A stretch of 64,000 nucleotides of DNA from Gigaspora rosea. Lineage: Eukaryota > Glomeromycota > Glomeromycetes > Diversisporales > Gigasporaceae. Below, one piece after another: positions 1-11,898 of the stretch; within the stretch, counting starts at the first letter, position 1, and each line of letters opens with the position of its first letter. Where the stretch lies: contig QKWP01000834.1 of the NCBI GenBank assembly GCA_003550325.1, forward strand, positions 9,814 to 73,813, read 5' to 3'. The notes beneath the pieces were generated by a model. That model was not told the origin of the DNA and did no database searches. It saw only the letters and a list, made by a program, of their open reading frames with translations. A program made the translations under genes and the position numbers.

Positions 1-1332
1 TAATTTTTTTACTTTGGCGATCTAACTATATTTGTAATTATATAATATTATATAATTAAGTTCGCCACATTAAATATTCGCTTACTGGTTTTAAAGAATA
101 CTATTAATAAATCGGAAAGAACTTTATTTGTGTCGACTCATAATCTTTATTAATACTAATCTGGTATTTTTTTTATTAATCTGATGGTTTTTTAGCTATC
201 AAACGATGCATTTGAAAGCCATTAATTACTGTTCAATAATTCTATTATAGCGAAGTACCATTTATGTTCAAAACTAATCATATCTTTATACTTTTTTTTT
301 TATTAAATATATGCCACTGAACTCTAATTTCGTGATAATTTATCATCTTGCGCAAGAAACTTATCTCTAGTATGTAAAGTAAGTTTTTAACCGTATTATC
401 AGGGACATCATATGACGCTATTCATTTAATTATAAAATAAGTTTTAATTATATATCATATTGCATTTATGAATCATAATTAGTAATAATCAGTTGGGTAA
501 TGAGCAATATTGAACGCCAAACTTTTATTAATCCCGATATTTATAAATTTGTTGGTTAGATGCAAAAAAACGTTTACAAACTATATTAGTTTAACATTGC
601 ATACGCGTAAATTCTATTGGTCAGATTTGATTCACATGATTAATATAGTTTCGGACAATTCGGACAATTTCGAATTAAGGTCATATTTTGGGCAATTACG
701 GAAATATCGGAAATATCGGAAATTTAAATATTAAACGAAACTAATATCGCCTATATTTCGGATTCGGATCAGGCGAAATATCTGAATTTCGCCCGAAACA
801 TTACATTTAATAAAATGTACAATAATGTTTTAACTTTTTTCAAAGATCGTGAGGATTTTTCTTTGAAGTTTTGAGAGCAATCACAATTCACCAGGTTGCT
901 TTAAACGCAGAGCCAAATCTTCTCTTACCGATTATTAAATATTTCTGGAAAGTAATTATCATGTAAAATAATTAAATCTTATTTTTAGTCATAAGACCTT
1001 TATTGGAAAATAACATGATTTTAAGCCCATATAATCAATGAACAATAATACTTATACACGTTATCAGCCTATTACTTAACCCAAAGTTACACTTACTAAT
1101 GGTAGTTCTAATGGTTTATCCTTATAATATTCAGGTGTGACTATATGGGATGTGACTATAGGGAGGGAATAAATATAAAATATAAGCGGTAGTGAAGCTT
1201 ATTATAATAACAGCATATAAACTATATACACATTTTAAATCTTACATGTAACGCCATTCGTTAATATAGCTAACCGTAAAAGGTATTCGTTCTAAACAAA
1301 GTTCTTGGGTAGTGATTTGTGAATACTTACGA
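1..1332. other. AT-rich intergenic DNA, no gene seen
   Basis: No coding signal, TIR pair or RNA gene could be supported here. The only local structure is a short run of CGGAAATAT-like units near 700-722 and CGGACAATT repeats near 652-668. The short open frame at 510-734 lies in this low-complexity sequence and shows no family resemblance. Confidence 0.6.
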
Positions 1333-1831
1333 CAGGGACACAGAAAAATTTTCGAAATTTTTGGTGATTTTCAAAATAAGGCCATGAAAAATTAATCAAT
1401 TGGTTTTCATAACCCGGCCGGGTCAAAATTTGGAAACCTCAAAAAAAAATTTTTTATATGTTTTAATAACCGGGTGGGATTTTAAGAAAAATTTTATATA
1501 AAATTTCATAAAATTTTATATATGAAATTTAAAAAAAAAAGCCGGCCGGCCGGGTCAGTTAAAAAGATACATGTTATGAAAACCAAGTAGTTAAATTTGT
1601 ATGGCAATAAATGTGAATTTTTTTGCAGATCTTTAAAATTGACCAATCAGAATGCAAAAGAATATCACGTTATATCACTTTATATCACATTACAACTAAT
1701 TTCATAAAATATAATTGAAATTTATCGAAATATTGGCAAAAATAATCGAAATTTATCAAAATGTTGACAAAATAATCAAAATTTTATCGAAATATTTGCA
1801 AAAAAATAATCGAAATATTTCCGTGTCCCTG
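1333..1831. mobile_element. hAT-like MITE, TIR CAGGGACAC, 8-bp TSD
   Basis: The ends are CAGGGACACAGAAA and, inverted, CAGGGACACGGAAA. The element is flanked on both sides by the identical 8-mer ACTTACGA (1325-1332 and 1832-1839). TIRs starting CAGGG with 8-bp TSDs are typical of the hAT superfamily. The interior has no ORF. It contains a second, imperfect inverted pair GGTTTTCATAAC (about 1402-1588) around CCGGCCGGG stretches, possibly an older nested insertion. Confidence 0.85.
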
Positions 1832-1839
1832 ACTTACGA

Positions 1840-2844
1840 TCTCTTTCGTCAGAACAGAAAATTCTAGAAACATCTGATCGACGGTAATTGTTTGTCAATC
1901 AACATGAACGTTAAAAAATTAGGCTATATTCAAATTAAAATATCTCGATCATTATATGTAAAAAGCATATAGATATAAACCGGCATTTTAATTTGAATCA
2001 AAAATCTTGAAATTGATAAAAGTGTCATAGACTCTCATGCCCCATATAAGAGAAGATTATCTCTAATATATATTTTTTTTTGAACCCAAGATAACAATTA
2101 TCCGGGGACGTCATGTGACACAACTTATCACTAAATTTTATATATTTAATAATATATACCAGGACGGACAAGCCAAAAAGTCTGGATATGATAATGTGAT
2201 AACACTGAATCGAATGACCACGCGTGCTTGCGCTACTGGAATTGTGTCGCCTAGGATCCTATAAGTAGTGCTCGACACAATCAAGCAAAATTGGATTTCG
2301 AACACCTGATAAAACCGAAATTAATGATCTTAAATCATTTCTTAAATCACTTCTTAAATCACTATATATATATAATATACGATCAATGACCGCCATGCTA
2401 TAGGAAGATAATTTTTAAGTTATCGTCCAGCAGTTGTTAGCATCATATGTATTTTGATCCTTTTCAAATTAGTGCACGTATAATTTAGAAATCAAAATAC
2501 AACCCTGTACCCAGGATTTCTAATCATAAATATATTTTTTCAAATGTTGAATGAAGATTTCTCAATATCAACATGGTTAGTTTCGATGTTTATAATTATT
2601 TTCGAAAGTTCAAGCAAAACTTTGTACTTATAATTGAGTATAAATGTTTTATGGCTATAAAAGATATTTTTGCAAATACTATTTATTCGTGATTAATAGG
2701 AAAAAACCCCGAAATTCAATTTCTATTTGGCCAAACCTACAGCCAATTTTCTTGTATTAATGTATAAAAATAAAAGAATTAGTATTCATCAGTTGGAGGC
2801 ATTTTTAGTTTGGGATTTCTCTTTCTGCATTACTAGATACAGTG
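1840..2844. other. AT-rich intergenic DNA, no gene seen
   Basis: No gene is supported. There are short direct repeats of CTTAAATCA(T/C) near 2329-2361. A stretch around 2089-2122 (GGGGACGTCATGTGACAC) resembles one near 391-412, suggesting a dispersed old repeat. Confidence 0.55.
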
Positions 2845-3550
2845 TAGGGTGTCCAGGATTATGCGAAAGCATAATATGCGCGTAATTTACCAATTTTTCG
2901 CATCGCATATGCTTCGCAATCGAGCAAAAAAAAGCAAGCACGTGAATAAAATTTGATTGGTTGTTGAGAGTACGTTAACTTCATTCGGTAATGCTTTAAA
3001 TTTGTAATTTGGTGGCAGAAAGTAAATTCCGAAAGTTCTGATGTAGAAAATGAATGAACTTAAATTACGAGCTTAGGTTGTTCTCAAGCACCTCGCTCTA
3101 TGACTAATAAAATGATCTGATTGGTTGAAAAATGGATCATGTTTAATCATTTCGATCAAAAAAACCTGGAGCTAGCAACCATCTTTTTTTTCATAGAGTT
3201 ACTCTGATTGGCTAAAATTCAAAATCCGCATTTTGCACAATGAACTTCCGGCAAAATCATTATAAAGATCATTTCAATTAAATTCGATTGATCGAAATGA
3301 TTGAGCAGCACCTCGATCACTAGCAAATCTTATTGAGGGAGCTGCTTGAGAACAACCATAGTTGAGGTAAATTTTCGGTAAATGTCCGAAAATTCCGAAG
3401 AATAGAACTAATTACATATACATAGCGTATAATAATAAAAATCGCATAAACGATCGCATAATTTTAAATTTATTTCGCATCCATCGCATAATCAACCTCG
3501 GTTCGCCCGCATAATTTATCCTATCGCATCGCATAATCCTGAACACCCTA
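2845..3550. mobile_element. hAT-like element, TIR TAGGGTGTCCAGGATTATGC, 8-bp TSD
   Basis: The TIRs TAGGGTGTCCAGGATTATGC and TAGGGTGTTCAGGATTATGC differ at one position. The element is flanked by the perfect 8-bp duplication ATACAGTG (2837-2844, 3551-3558). Subterminal GCATAAT/CGCATCGCAT motifs repeat at both ends, as is common for transposase-binding sites of hAT elements. No transposase ORF is present, so it is non-autonomous. It carries a nested palindromic element at 3076-3357. Confidence 0.88.
3076..3357. mobile_element. Nested TIR element (GGTTGTTCTCAAGCA ends)
   Basis: Inverted ends GGTTGTTCTCAAGCACCTC and GGTTGTTCTCAAGCAGCTC lie 282 bp apart, inside the 2845-3550 element. Inner CGATCNNNNNGATC-type symmetry continues inward. 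No convincing target duplication is visible and there is no coding capacity. Confidence 0.6.
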
Positions 3551-3847
3551 ATACAGTGTTATATAAAAGTAGAAATAAAAGAGAAATTTGGGAAATTTTT
3601 ATTTGTAAGCAAAAATAATTAGATTTATTCACAAAAAAAGTGTTAAAATTAGAAAATTTTCAGAATGATGGATGATCGGTAGGTCACGTAAATTGAAATT
3701 GTTTTCCCTAAACAGTTTTTATAAGTAAACTTTAGTGCGAAATTTTTTTCTATTAGTCACGGTATTCTCTAATCAAAATGATGCAATATGATATTGTCTC
3801 ATATCATCATTACCATATTATATAGTGATTTGATTATATTGGATTTG

Positions 3848-3971
3848 CATGAGGAGAGCATCTTCCTGCGCTGCTAATACAGTAATATAAAGCAAAATTG
3901 CTAATTACTGTATATAACATAATTACAATTTTTACTTTGTATTCGCAACGCAGGAAGACGCTCTCCTCATG
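3848..3971. repeat. 124-bp palindromic element
   Basis: The arms CATGAGGAGAGCATCTTCCT and its inverse (CATGAGGAGAGCGTCTTCCT) enclose an AT-rich loop. The CATGAGGA start resembles the TATACATGAGGAC end of the 239-bp MITE family elsewhere in the window. No clear TSD was found. Confidence 0.5.
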
Positions 3972-4101
3972 TAAATTCGAACTACTCAATGCACCAAACA
4001 AGGTAGGGCAGCTGTTAAAAGTCGATAAAAATCTCTGCTCTTAGAAATGACAGCTGGAGTGATTAAAATATTAATGTGAGTTTAGTGGAAAATTATATGT
4101 A

Positions 4102-4291
4102 GTGAAATCAGATTTGAACCTATTTTATGCCCGATTTTTAAAATTTTTGAGCCCTTTTTCTGTTACATAGGTTCTTTTATAGTTAAGTTAGGTTTAGGCT
4201 TAGAATTATTAGTAAAAGAGTATAGGTGGATTTTGGTAGGTTTATATTTACAAATTGAGGCCCCTCAAATTTCACAATGATCTGATTTCAC
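4102..4291 (+). mobile_element. TA-flanked MITE (GTGAAATCAGAT ends)
   Basis: Inverted ends GTGAAATCAGAT are bounded by TA on both sides, which suggests a Tc1/mariner-type MITE. The right half (TTAGGTTTAGGCTTAGAATT through AATTGAGGCCCCTC) is recognisably the same family as the element at 39,948-40,166 in inverse orientation. Confidence 0.55.
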
Positions 4292-4676
4292 TATAGTCAG
4301 CAACAATTAATACTCATTTGCTAACTGAAAGACGTGAAAAAAAGAAAAGGAAAGAAAATAAAAAAAGTAAAAAAAAAAAAATAAATAAATAAATAAATGT
4401 GAAAAGGATAACAAAACAGCAAGGAAGAAAAACAACCTTTATATATCTTTTTTTTTTATCGACACGTTTACTTTCTGAGATCTGCAAGGCATGTTCAGTT
4501 TACGGTAATCGGACGTGTTGAATTAAAATCAAACTGGTAAAAACGCGTTTCCAATATATAATTATTTAAAAAAAAATAAAAAATTTTTAAATAATCATAT
4601 TTATTGTAGTTACATATAAAAATCAAAATTATATTAAGTAAATCGATAATAATGATCTAGTAAAATTGTTCAGGAT

Positions 4677-5428
4677 TAGAGTTTGGAACCGGGTCAAGCA
4701 AAATCGGGTCAACCGCGGTTGGTCGGTTCATCCAGTTGATAATATGGCAACCCGGTTGAAAATGGGTAAGAACAGCGACCTGTACAATTCGACAAATTGA
4801 CATAAAATTAGTTGTTAATAGCATTTTTATCATCATCACGATCTTAATAATTCTGCATAAATCTGCATAATGACACCCATTTCTGAAAAATTTGGACTGC
4901 ACCTGTAAAAGCAAGTGTATATATAATTCAATATATTCCTTTTTAAAAATAACAAATTCCAGATCAAGGTTTGTACATTTTGCTGTAATGTTGTTTCCAA
5001 CATTTGAAAACAAGCATTCAGATGACTTTTGGACATATGGTAATTGTGTTTTGACTATTCTTTTTATTACAAGATTTTTCCTGTTCATTAATGTTTGTTT
5101 TGTGCCATATTTATTTTATTAGTGATTACAATAAATTATATACAGTATATAGTTTATTTGAGCTACATATAATTATGTTAGATTACAATGTTATTTATCC
5201 AGTTTGCTAAATTTATTAATACAAAGTATTATTATTTAAAATTCATTATATCAGATATATTAATAATTAACTTGTGAGTAAAAAATTTATAATTTGAATT
5301 CAACTTATTTGAGTCATGAGTTGATGAGTCTAGTCACTACTCTATACTAACTGATTTTACTCAAGTAACTGATTTTAAAGTTACATGGGTGGCCTAGGTA
5401 ATAATTTTTCACCTGGTTCCAAACTCTA
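4677..5428. mobile_element. hAT-like element, TIR TAGAGTTTGGAACC, 8-bp TSD
   Basis: TIRs TAGAGTTTGGAACCGGG and TAGAGTTTGGAACCAGG are flanked by the perfect 8-mer TTCAGGAT (4669-4676, 5429-5436). CGGGTC motifs repeat just inside the left end. The ORFs found inside are short, low-complexity and on both strands, so no transposase is supported. The closest relative in the window is the element at 29,697-30,271 (TAGAGGTTAGACC). Confidence 0.88.
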
Positions 5429-5730
5429 TTCAGGATACAAAATTATATTTATTCTAAAATTTTAAAATAATTTGGATAAAATTTTATTGACTGTTGCTAA
5501 CTTTCACCCTAAATGATATCACCTAGTTCGGAAGTCAGATCAGAAGTCAGGTCGGGAGTTGTTCCAAAGTACGAGAACATACCGGGACGTAAGATCGAAT
5601 TTCCGTTCACGTGATCTTCAATCAGCAGCCGACCAATTAAAATCAGGCTCGGTATAACGTAAAGAAAAAAACACCATTTATTATAAAAATTAGTCGCTTG
5701 CTACGGCTGTTGCCTCCGCTCCGCTCCTTT

Positions 5731-5940
5731 ATCCTAACCTATACCCTAACCCTAAACTTAACCCGAACCTAACCCTAACCCTAACCCAAATCCTAACATT
5801 AATTTTTTTGTTACGTGAATAGAATTTTGGACAAAAAGTTGAAAAAAATTTTTTTTTATTAAATAAATCGAACTTGAACTACATTAGTATATTATCTAAC
5901 TAGCACTAATTCTAACCCCATACCCTAACCCTAACCCTAT
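5731..5940 (+). repeat. Telomere-like CCCTAA interstitial repeats
   Basis: Two short degenerate arrays of CCCTAA (TTAGGG on the other strand) lie at 5731-5799 and 5911-5940, separated by AT-rich sequence. Both are inside the 5502-6734 element, so they are more likely part of a mobile element than a chromosome end. Confidence 0.7.
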
Positions 5941-6030
5941 AGGATAACATATCAAAATAAACCAAAATTTCATTATCAGCCACGATATTAAAAAAAAAAC
6001 CTTGTACCGAAGTTATGTAAGAATTGGTAC

Positions 6031-6600
6031 CGTAGTGATGACACCAAAGCGACGATACCAAATAATGACACTAGCGACGTACACCAACAATAAAAAACAT
6101 CAAAACCGTTATCTAAAAGCCAAGAAAACAAAGTACTACTAAGTGCCATACCAACAAACGACGGCCAAGAAAATTTAAGGCACCAAAAAACAATGACACG
6201 GTACTAAAAAAGCAAAACATACCAAAAGTGAAATGCCACGAACTAAAAAAAGCTCAAAAGTAAAATGCATTGTAACTATACTCTAACGATCTAACCACTA
6301 ACTAACGGCACAGCAAGCAATGCAATTGTGTAAATGAAGCAACAAGTGTCACCAACAAACGATAACCAAGAAAAACATGACACTAAAAAGAGCAAAACGT
6401 ACATGAAATGCTGCAAACTAAAAAAAAAAAAGTTCAAAAATAAAATGCATTCTAACTATAAGATACCGAAGCAATGACACCAAGCGACGACGACACCAAA
6501 GCAACAACGAAACCAAAGCGACGATACCAACTAATGACACCAGCAACGACAAAAATCATCAAAACCGTTATCTAAAAGCTAAGAAAATAAACTAAAAGCA
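6031..6600 (+). repeat. Degenerate direct repeat (ACACCAAAGCGACGA blocks)
   Basis: A roughly 100-bp block beginning GATGACACCAAAGCGACGAT at about 6038 recurs at about 6474-6600. Both copies end in ATCAAAACCGTTATCTAAAA. Smaller units are reiterated between them. Purine-rich, no ORF. Confidence 0.65.
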
Positions 6601-7388
6601 ACTACGGTAAAAAAAAAAAAAAGAAATACTGTAAAAAAAAAAAAAAATACTTATAGATCTGATGTTGTGTAACTGGTGTGATCATGTAACAATAACGATC
6701 ACCCGACATAGGTGATATCACCTAGGGTGAAAATTAGTTATAATCAATTTTATTTAATATATTTTTATGATTTTATATATGTTAAAAAATTTTTAATTTT
6801 CTAATTATTTTGCCTAAGCATAACTTGTAAAGTATAATAATAAATTGTCATTCAAATTATTTTAAAATTTCACAATATATAATTATGTCTCCTGAACAAT
6901 GTTACTTAATTAATTTATTTAGTATAATTTTAACTTTTATATCAGTCAGCTGACTTGTTACACTATTTTGAATGAGTTTTTTATTATATATAAATTTATA
7001 AAAAAAAACATATAAAATTACTATGAACTTTGAATCTTTGATATTTCTTTCTCTACATATTAATTTAAAATTAATTTTTTGGGAATATAAAACAAGGAAA
7101 AAAGAAAAAAATTAAGCTTAAAAATCAAATTAAAATTTTGCTATTTTGTTCAAAATGAAATGTAACTTCACTAAAAACAAATATTTTCTGATTTTAAAAT
7201 AATGAATATATATAAAATTATGTCCTGAACAACTTTACTTAGACAACAGAAGTAGTTACCTTGTAAGAAAAATAGGTTATCTATGTACTAAAGTTAAAAT
7301 TTTTGGGTTTTCAATATAAACCTTTTTTTGATTTGGTAACTTACTTCGGGCCTTTAAACAAAGTTGTTCAGCATAAGGTGAATATGGG

Positions 7389-7662
7389 CAGTTTTGTCAT
7401 GAGACAGCTTTGGACAATTTGTGGACAATTGTAAACAATTGTGGACAAAAAAATAAATCTAAATTACTTAAAATTTTATTAAGGTACCCTATTTTTTTCT
7501 TTTCAGAAAAATATTCAGAACTATAAAAAATATATAATTATATCTTTCTTAAACTAAATTATTAAATTTTAAAGTCAAAATATTCTTTGGACAGTTGTGG
7601 ACACTGTGGATGTTTTGACATGGACAAAAAAAGTCTTGGACATAGTAGACACAACAACACTG
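7389..7662. mobile_element. hAT-like MITE, family CAGTGTTG (copy 1)
   Basis: The ends CAGTTTTGTC and (inverse) CAGTGTTGTTGTG, with many TTGGACA motifs inside each end, match the elements at 16,548 and 21,595. The flanks are AATATGGG (7381-7388) and GATATGGG (7663-7670). The opposite arm of the host foldback (about 9508-9530) reads GGATATGGGTATTATGG with no insertion, so the empty site is visible and the left TSD has one G-to-A change. Confidence 0.85.
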
Positions 7663-7840
7663 GATATGGGTATTATGGCGCACTACCAATTATGGCACAC
7701 TACTAATATTTTATAATCTACTGATTAGAATTCTATGATTTTGGTACCAATCGATTCGTTTCAGTGAGATAAATTGATTGTTACCAAAATCATCGAATTC
7801 TGACCAATGGATCATAATATATTACCATTAAAGTAATATT

Positions 7841-8015
7841 CAGTCAAACCCCACAATAGTCACGTGCCAAAATCGGACTTTCAATGTGCCTATTGCGAGA
7901 TTGTGACTAAAGCGAGCTAAAATTTATATATAGTATATATAATTAAATAGGAAAATTAAGGTGACTATAGCGAGATTGTGACTAATGCGAATGTGACTAT
8001 TGCGAGGTTTGACTG
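7841..8015. mobile_element. 175-bp MITE with CAGTCAAACC ends
   Basis: The ends CAGTCAAACCCCACAATAGT and CAGTCAAACCTCGCAATAGT (inverted) enclose GAGATTGTGACTAA-type internal repeats. The TIR resembles pogo/Tigger-type mariner elements, but the flanks do not show a clean TA duplication. Both flanks carry TTAAAGTA. Confidence 0.65.
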
Positions 8016-8030
8016 TTTAAAGTAGATATA

Positions 8031-8588
8031 CTGTATATTCCCAAAAATAAGCTACTTCGAAAATAAGCTACCCCTCTTTTGGTCAAAAAACTCTAAAACG
8101 TCTTTAACCCAAAAATAAGCTACCCCACGATTGACAAAAGTCGCTACATAGTAAAGTCTAAATTTTACTATACAAATCGATAAAAATCGATTAAGTAAAC
8201 TTATTCAGAAGACAAAAATACATATACTTCGAAATTTTCATGCAAATCGGAGAAGTTTTTATTATCTGAGTTTTAATTATTACGTTCAGCGGAAAAATTT
8301 AAAATTTTTTAAAAAATATATACGACGAACGTAAAAATTAAAACTCAAATAATAAAAAGTTCCCCGATTCGCATAAAAATTTCAGAATATATGCATTTTG
8401 GTCTCCTGAATAATGTTACTTAATCGATTTTTATCGATTTACATAGTAAAATTTAAACTTTACTATGTAGCGACTATTTACGATTGCTAAAAACCAATTA
8501 AAAACCTCTTTCACCCGAAAATAAGCTACCCCATTTTTTTTACTTAAAATCGGCCAAAAAAAGGTAGCTTATTTTTGGGAATATACAG
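8031..8588. mobile_element. 558-bp MITE, TIR CTGTATATTCCCAAAAATAA, TA flanks
   Basis: The TIRs CTGTATATTCCCAAAAATAA are identical over at least 20 bp and are bounded by TA on both sides, which fits Tc1/mariner. A wider reading gives a 4-bp GATA duplication. AATAAGCTACCCC motifs recur inside both ends. No ORF. Confidence 0.75.
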
Positions 8589-10088
8589 TAGATATTATGG
8601 CAATAGAAATATTGCAGTGTACAGCAATATCTTATGAACCATCGATCAAAATCATGTAATTTTAGCACCATTTGACTTATCTTATCGAGATGAATCGAAT
8701 AGCACCAAAATCATATGATACCGATAAATACTTCTCAAGATATCATAATTTAACCAAATAAGCTGTGCAAAGCAAATTTTAAAATTAACATAAAATAATG
8801 AATAACTCTTGGTAGAACAGTCTGTTTTCAATATTTTTATTACCAAAATGTCTGCCTTGAAGAGGCGATTCTAACAAGTCCAAACTCACTAAAATCCAAT
8901 CATGGAATTACAGGATTGTTAAGGTTTATTATTGTTTTGATAAAAATAGATAAGTTTAACTAATCAAATTTCATCAAAAACAATACAAAAACCTTAGCGA
9001 TCCCATAATCCCGTGATTGAATTTTAGCAAGTTTTGGGCTTATTGGAATCACCTTTTCAAGGTGGACATTTTGGTGGTAAAATTATCAAAAACAGACCGG
9101 CCTACCAAGAATTATTTATTATTTTATGTTAGTTTTAAAATTTGTTTGGCGCAGCTTATTTTAGTTAAATTATGATATATCGAGTAGTATCGGTCAAAAT
9201 CACATGATTTTGGTACTATTCAATTCGTTTTAATGAGATGAGTCGAATAGTATCAAAATCATTCAATTCTAATTAATAGTTCTCAATTGATCATAAAAAA
9301 TAGGATGTGCACCATAATTGGTAGCTGCATTATATTTATCTTTTTAATTTGTATTTTTTAAATAATGATATCTTATGACCTGGTGATTGGAATTAAATGA
9401 TTTTGGTACAATTTGATTCGTCTTGATGAGACGAATCGAATGGTACCAAATTATTCAATTCTGATCGATATATAATATATTATTAGCTAAAATACTTAGC
9501 TACGCCATAATACCCATATCCACCTTATAATTCTACTTAAAACAAAGTTGTAGTTTGCTTTCTCAGACCTTTTACTAAGTGAAAAATAGGTTAAAGTTAG
9601 AAAAAAATTTTTTAAATGATTTTTTTTCTAACTTTAACCCTATTTTTTACTTAATAAAAGGTCTAAGGAAGTATGCCACAATCACATTTCAAGTAAAATC
9701 ACATGCTAAACAACTTTGTTTAAGGCCCCAAAGTAGGTTACCTAATCAAAAAAAAGGGTTTATATTGAACCCCCAAAAATTTAACTTTGGTACATAGATA
9801 AACCATTTTTCTTACAAGGTAACCTACTTCTGTCAGCTAAATCAAGTTGTTCAGATCATAATTTATATATACTTATTATTTTAAAATTAGAAAATATTTG
9901 TTTTGGGTGAAGTTATATTTTTGTTTTGTGCAAAATTGGCAAAATTTTAATTTGATTTTTAAGATCATTTTTCTTCTCCTCTTGTTTTATATTTCTGAAA
10001 AATTTAATTTTAAGTTAATATGTAGGGGAAAGATTCAAAATTCATAGTAATTTTATATGTTTTTTTTATAATTTTATATATAAAAATT

Positions 10089-11898
10089 TTCATGTAATAT
10101 ATTATATAGTAATTATAATTAATTATTTAAAAAACAAAAAAAAAAAATTTATTTATTAAAACTTCTATATAATTACAATTTTTTTTAATATAATTTTATT
10201 ATAATTGTAATTATATAATATTCTCTCTATATTAGTCATATCTCTATCACTATTTTTTGTATTCCAAAGGTGTGACTATATAGAGATTTAATTGTACTTA
10301 ATTGAAGTGATCATTACTATAATTTGGCTAAAGATTCATATTACAAAATATGAATTAAAAATAGGAATCATAAGATTGTTAGTCAACTAGTTGAATAATC
10401 AACTAACTAATTGACTACTGTAGTTATTATAATTAATCAAAAATTTAATTGATAAAATTTAACACCTACTATATAGTGCAAACTATAGTATCCCAGATAT
10501 GATACATTTCACTAGCAAAACTGAAGTTAGTACATGTAAGTGATTTTTCATATAAAAAATTTTTTTACATAGAATATACCTGCTAGGCATTGTACTTTGA
10601 TGTTTATGCTGTATGGTACATATCAGCTAATTTGATTTTTTGGACCTTTTTTTGATAAACTGTTACATAAAAATTTGCTCCTAAATGATATTGAAAAACT
10701 AACAAACAAAGCACTTGTTACAACTAACAAAAGAGCTTTTTTGATGTCTAAACAAGTTAAAAAACCAATAAAACTCAACAAAAGAGCTATGCTAAGCTGT
10801 AAAAAGAAGTACTTTTACCATTTGTTGAAATGTTTAGGTGTTTTAGAAAGGGCTAAACATTGTATGATAAGTTGGTAACTATCAAGGGTAAATTCGAAAG
10901 CTAATTTTCAAAAAAATGGCCTTTTTAACCTACTTTTGGCTTATAAATTTCGTAATTTTCTACATACTTAATTATAAATACAAAGCTGGTCAAAAAGGCC
11001 GTTTTTGTGAAAATTCGCTCTGTAATAAATTTTCGTGTAAAAATTGGTTTGATAATTCTCGATCATGATTGGTCAATTTTGGGGTCAAAACAAATCGGAC
11101 TAACGATTAGTCGATTTTAACTAGTCGACTAATCGATTAGCCGATTAGTTGACCAATCGAATAGTCGATTAGTTGACTAATCGTTAGTCGATTTTTAGTC
11201 AGTCGATGACTAATCGACTGACCGACTAAAAAATTTCTAACCGACTCCAATCAGATGGTCGAGACCATTTTTTTATTGCGATAATGAACTCACTTAACGG
11301 CTAAACTATTTTCCCAACTATAAATTTGAGAGCACCTTAATCGATTATGATAACTTCTATTCACATCTTTGTTTTAAGATCCAAAATCCACTTAAATGGA
11401 TTCTGAATCCGCCGAATTCCTAATACGTATATAGTATTTTAAATCAGTAAATACAGTTTTATAACGTAAATACGTAACGATAAGTAAATTTAGGACGCAA
11501 TTAATTCTATTTTATGTGCATGAAGAATAGGCCAAGATGGTCTTCCAAAAGATCTAATCGACTTATAACACAATAATTACAATCTTAGCCATAACATAAT
11601 TTGTTTAATAGGGACTCAAAAGTATTTTTGGATTTGCCAAGAAATATCGGCCCACTATGCTCCATTTGGAGTCAAACCGATATATATTTTTGATTATTAT
11701 ATAAAAGTCACATGACTAAATAATGAGATTAACTGAATTTGCTATCCTATATGAAAATGCCACGATAATTAACCTATAATCATGTGTAACATAGTAATTT
11801 AAACCCGTTATAACAGTATAATTATCGTTAGACTTTACTAATCTACTTTTCAATTTTAACGAACCGATTTTTATTATAACAGTAGAATTTCGAACAAA
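10089..11898. other. Intergenic DNA with short repeats
   Basis: No gene is supported. Two structures stand out. An inverted pair (GGCCTTTTTAACC / GGTCAAAAAGGCC) lies at about 10,893-11,020. A run at about 11,095-11,235 consists almost entirely of permutations of CGATTAGTCGACTAATCG, forming many overlapping palindromes. A short frame at 10,675-10,878 is Lys/Leu-rich and unrecognised. Confidence 0.55.
11095..11235. repeat. GATTAGTCGACTAATC palindrome-rich repeat
   Basis: The hexamers TAGTCG and CGACTA and their combinations recur about a dozen times in 140 bp, giving a self-complementary, low-complexity stretch. It ends about 660 bp upstream of the derlin start codon. Confidence 0.7.

Larger units (their letters stand above)
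5502..6734. mobile_element. 1.2-kb TIR element with telomere-like and CACCAA repeats
   Basis: The outer inverted repeat TTTCACCCTAAATGATATCA pairs with TTTCACCCTAGGTGATATCA at the other end. The flanks look symmetric rather than duplicated, so the TSD is unresolved. The interior holds CCCTAA runs (5731-5799, 5911-5940) and a directly repeated ACACCAAAGCGACGA-type block. No coding sequence was found. Confidence 0.6.
7725..9475. repeat. Four copies of an ~85-nt hairpin (GATTTTGGTACC..)
   Basis: Near-palindromic units with the arm ATGATTTTGGTACCATTCGA and a loop around TCTNATGAGA occur at about 7725-7815, 8636-8745, 9183-9300 and 9375-9475. All lie inside the foldback element and are arranged symmetrically around its centre (first with fourth, second with third). 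Confidence 0.65.
6975..10088. mobile_element. 3.1-kb foldback element with three insertions in the left arm
   Basis: The stretch from about 6975 to 7388 and on past 7663 is inversely repeated at about 9485-10,088, with shared landmarks such as AACAACTTTG, GTAACTTACTTCGGG and AATATGGGTATTATGG. The symmetry continues inward to a centre near 8957. The left arm is longer because it holds insertions at 7389-7662, 7841-8015 and 8031-8588. Arms are roughly 1.0-1.2 kb with several percent divergence. No transposase ORF is present. Confidence 0.7.

Noticed and set aside
510..734. 74-codon plus-strand frame
   Set aside because: It ends in a translated CGGAAATAT repeat and has no recognisable domain or splice context.
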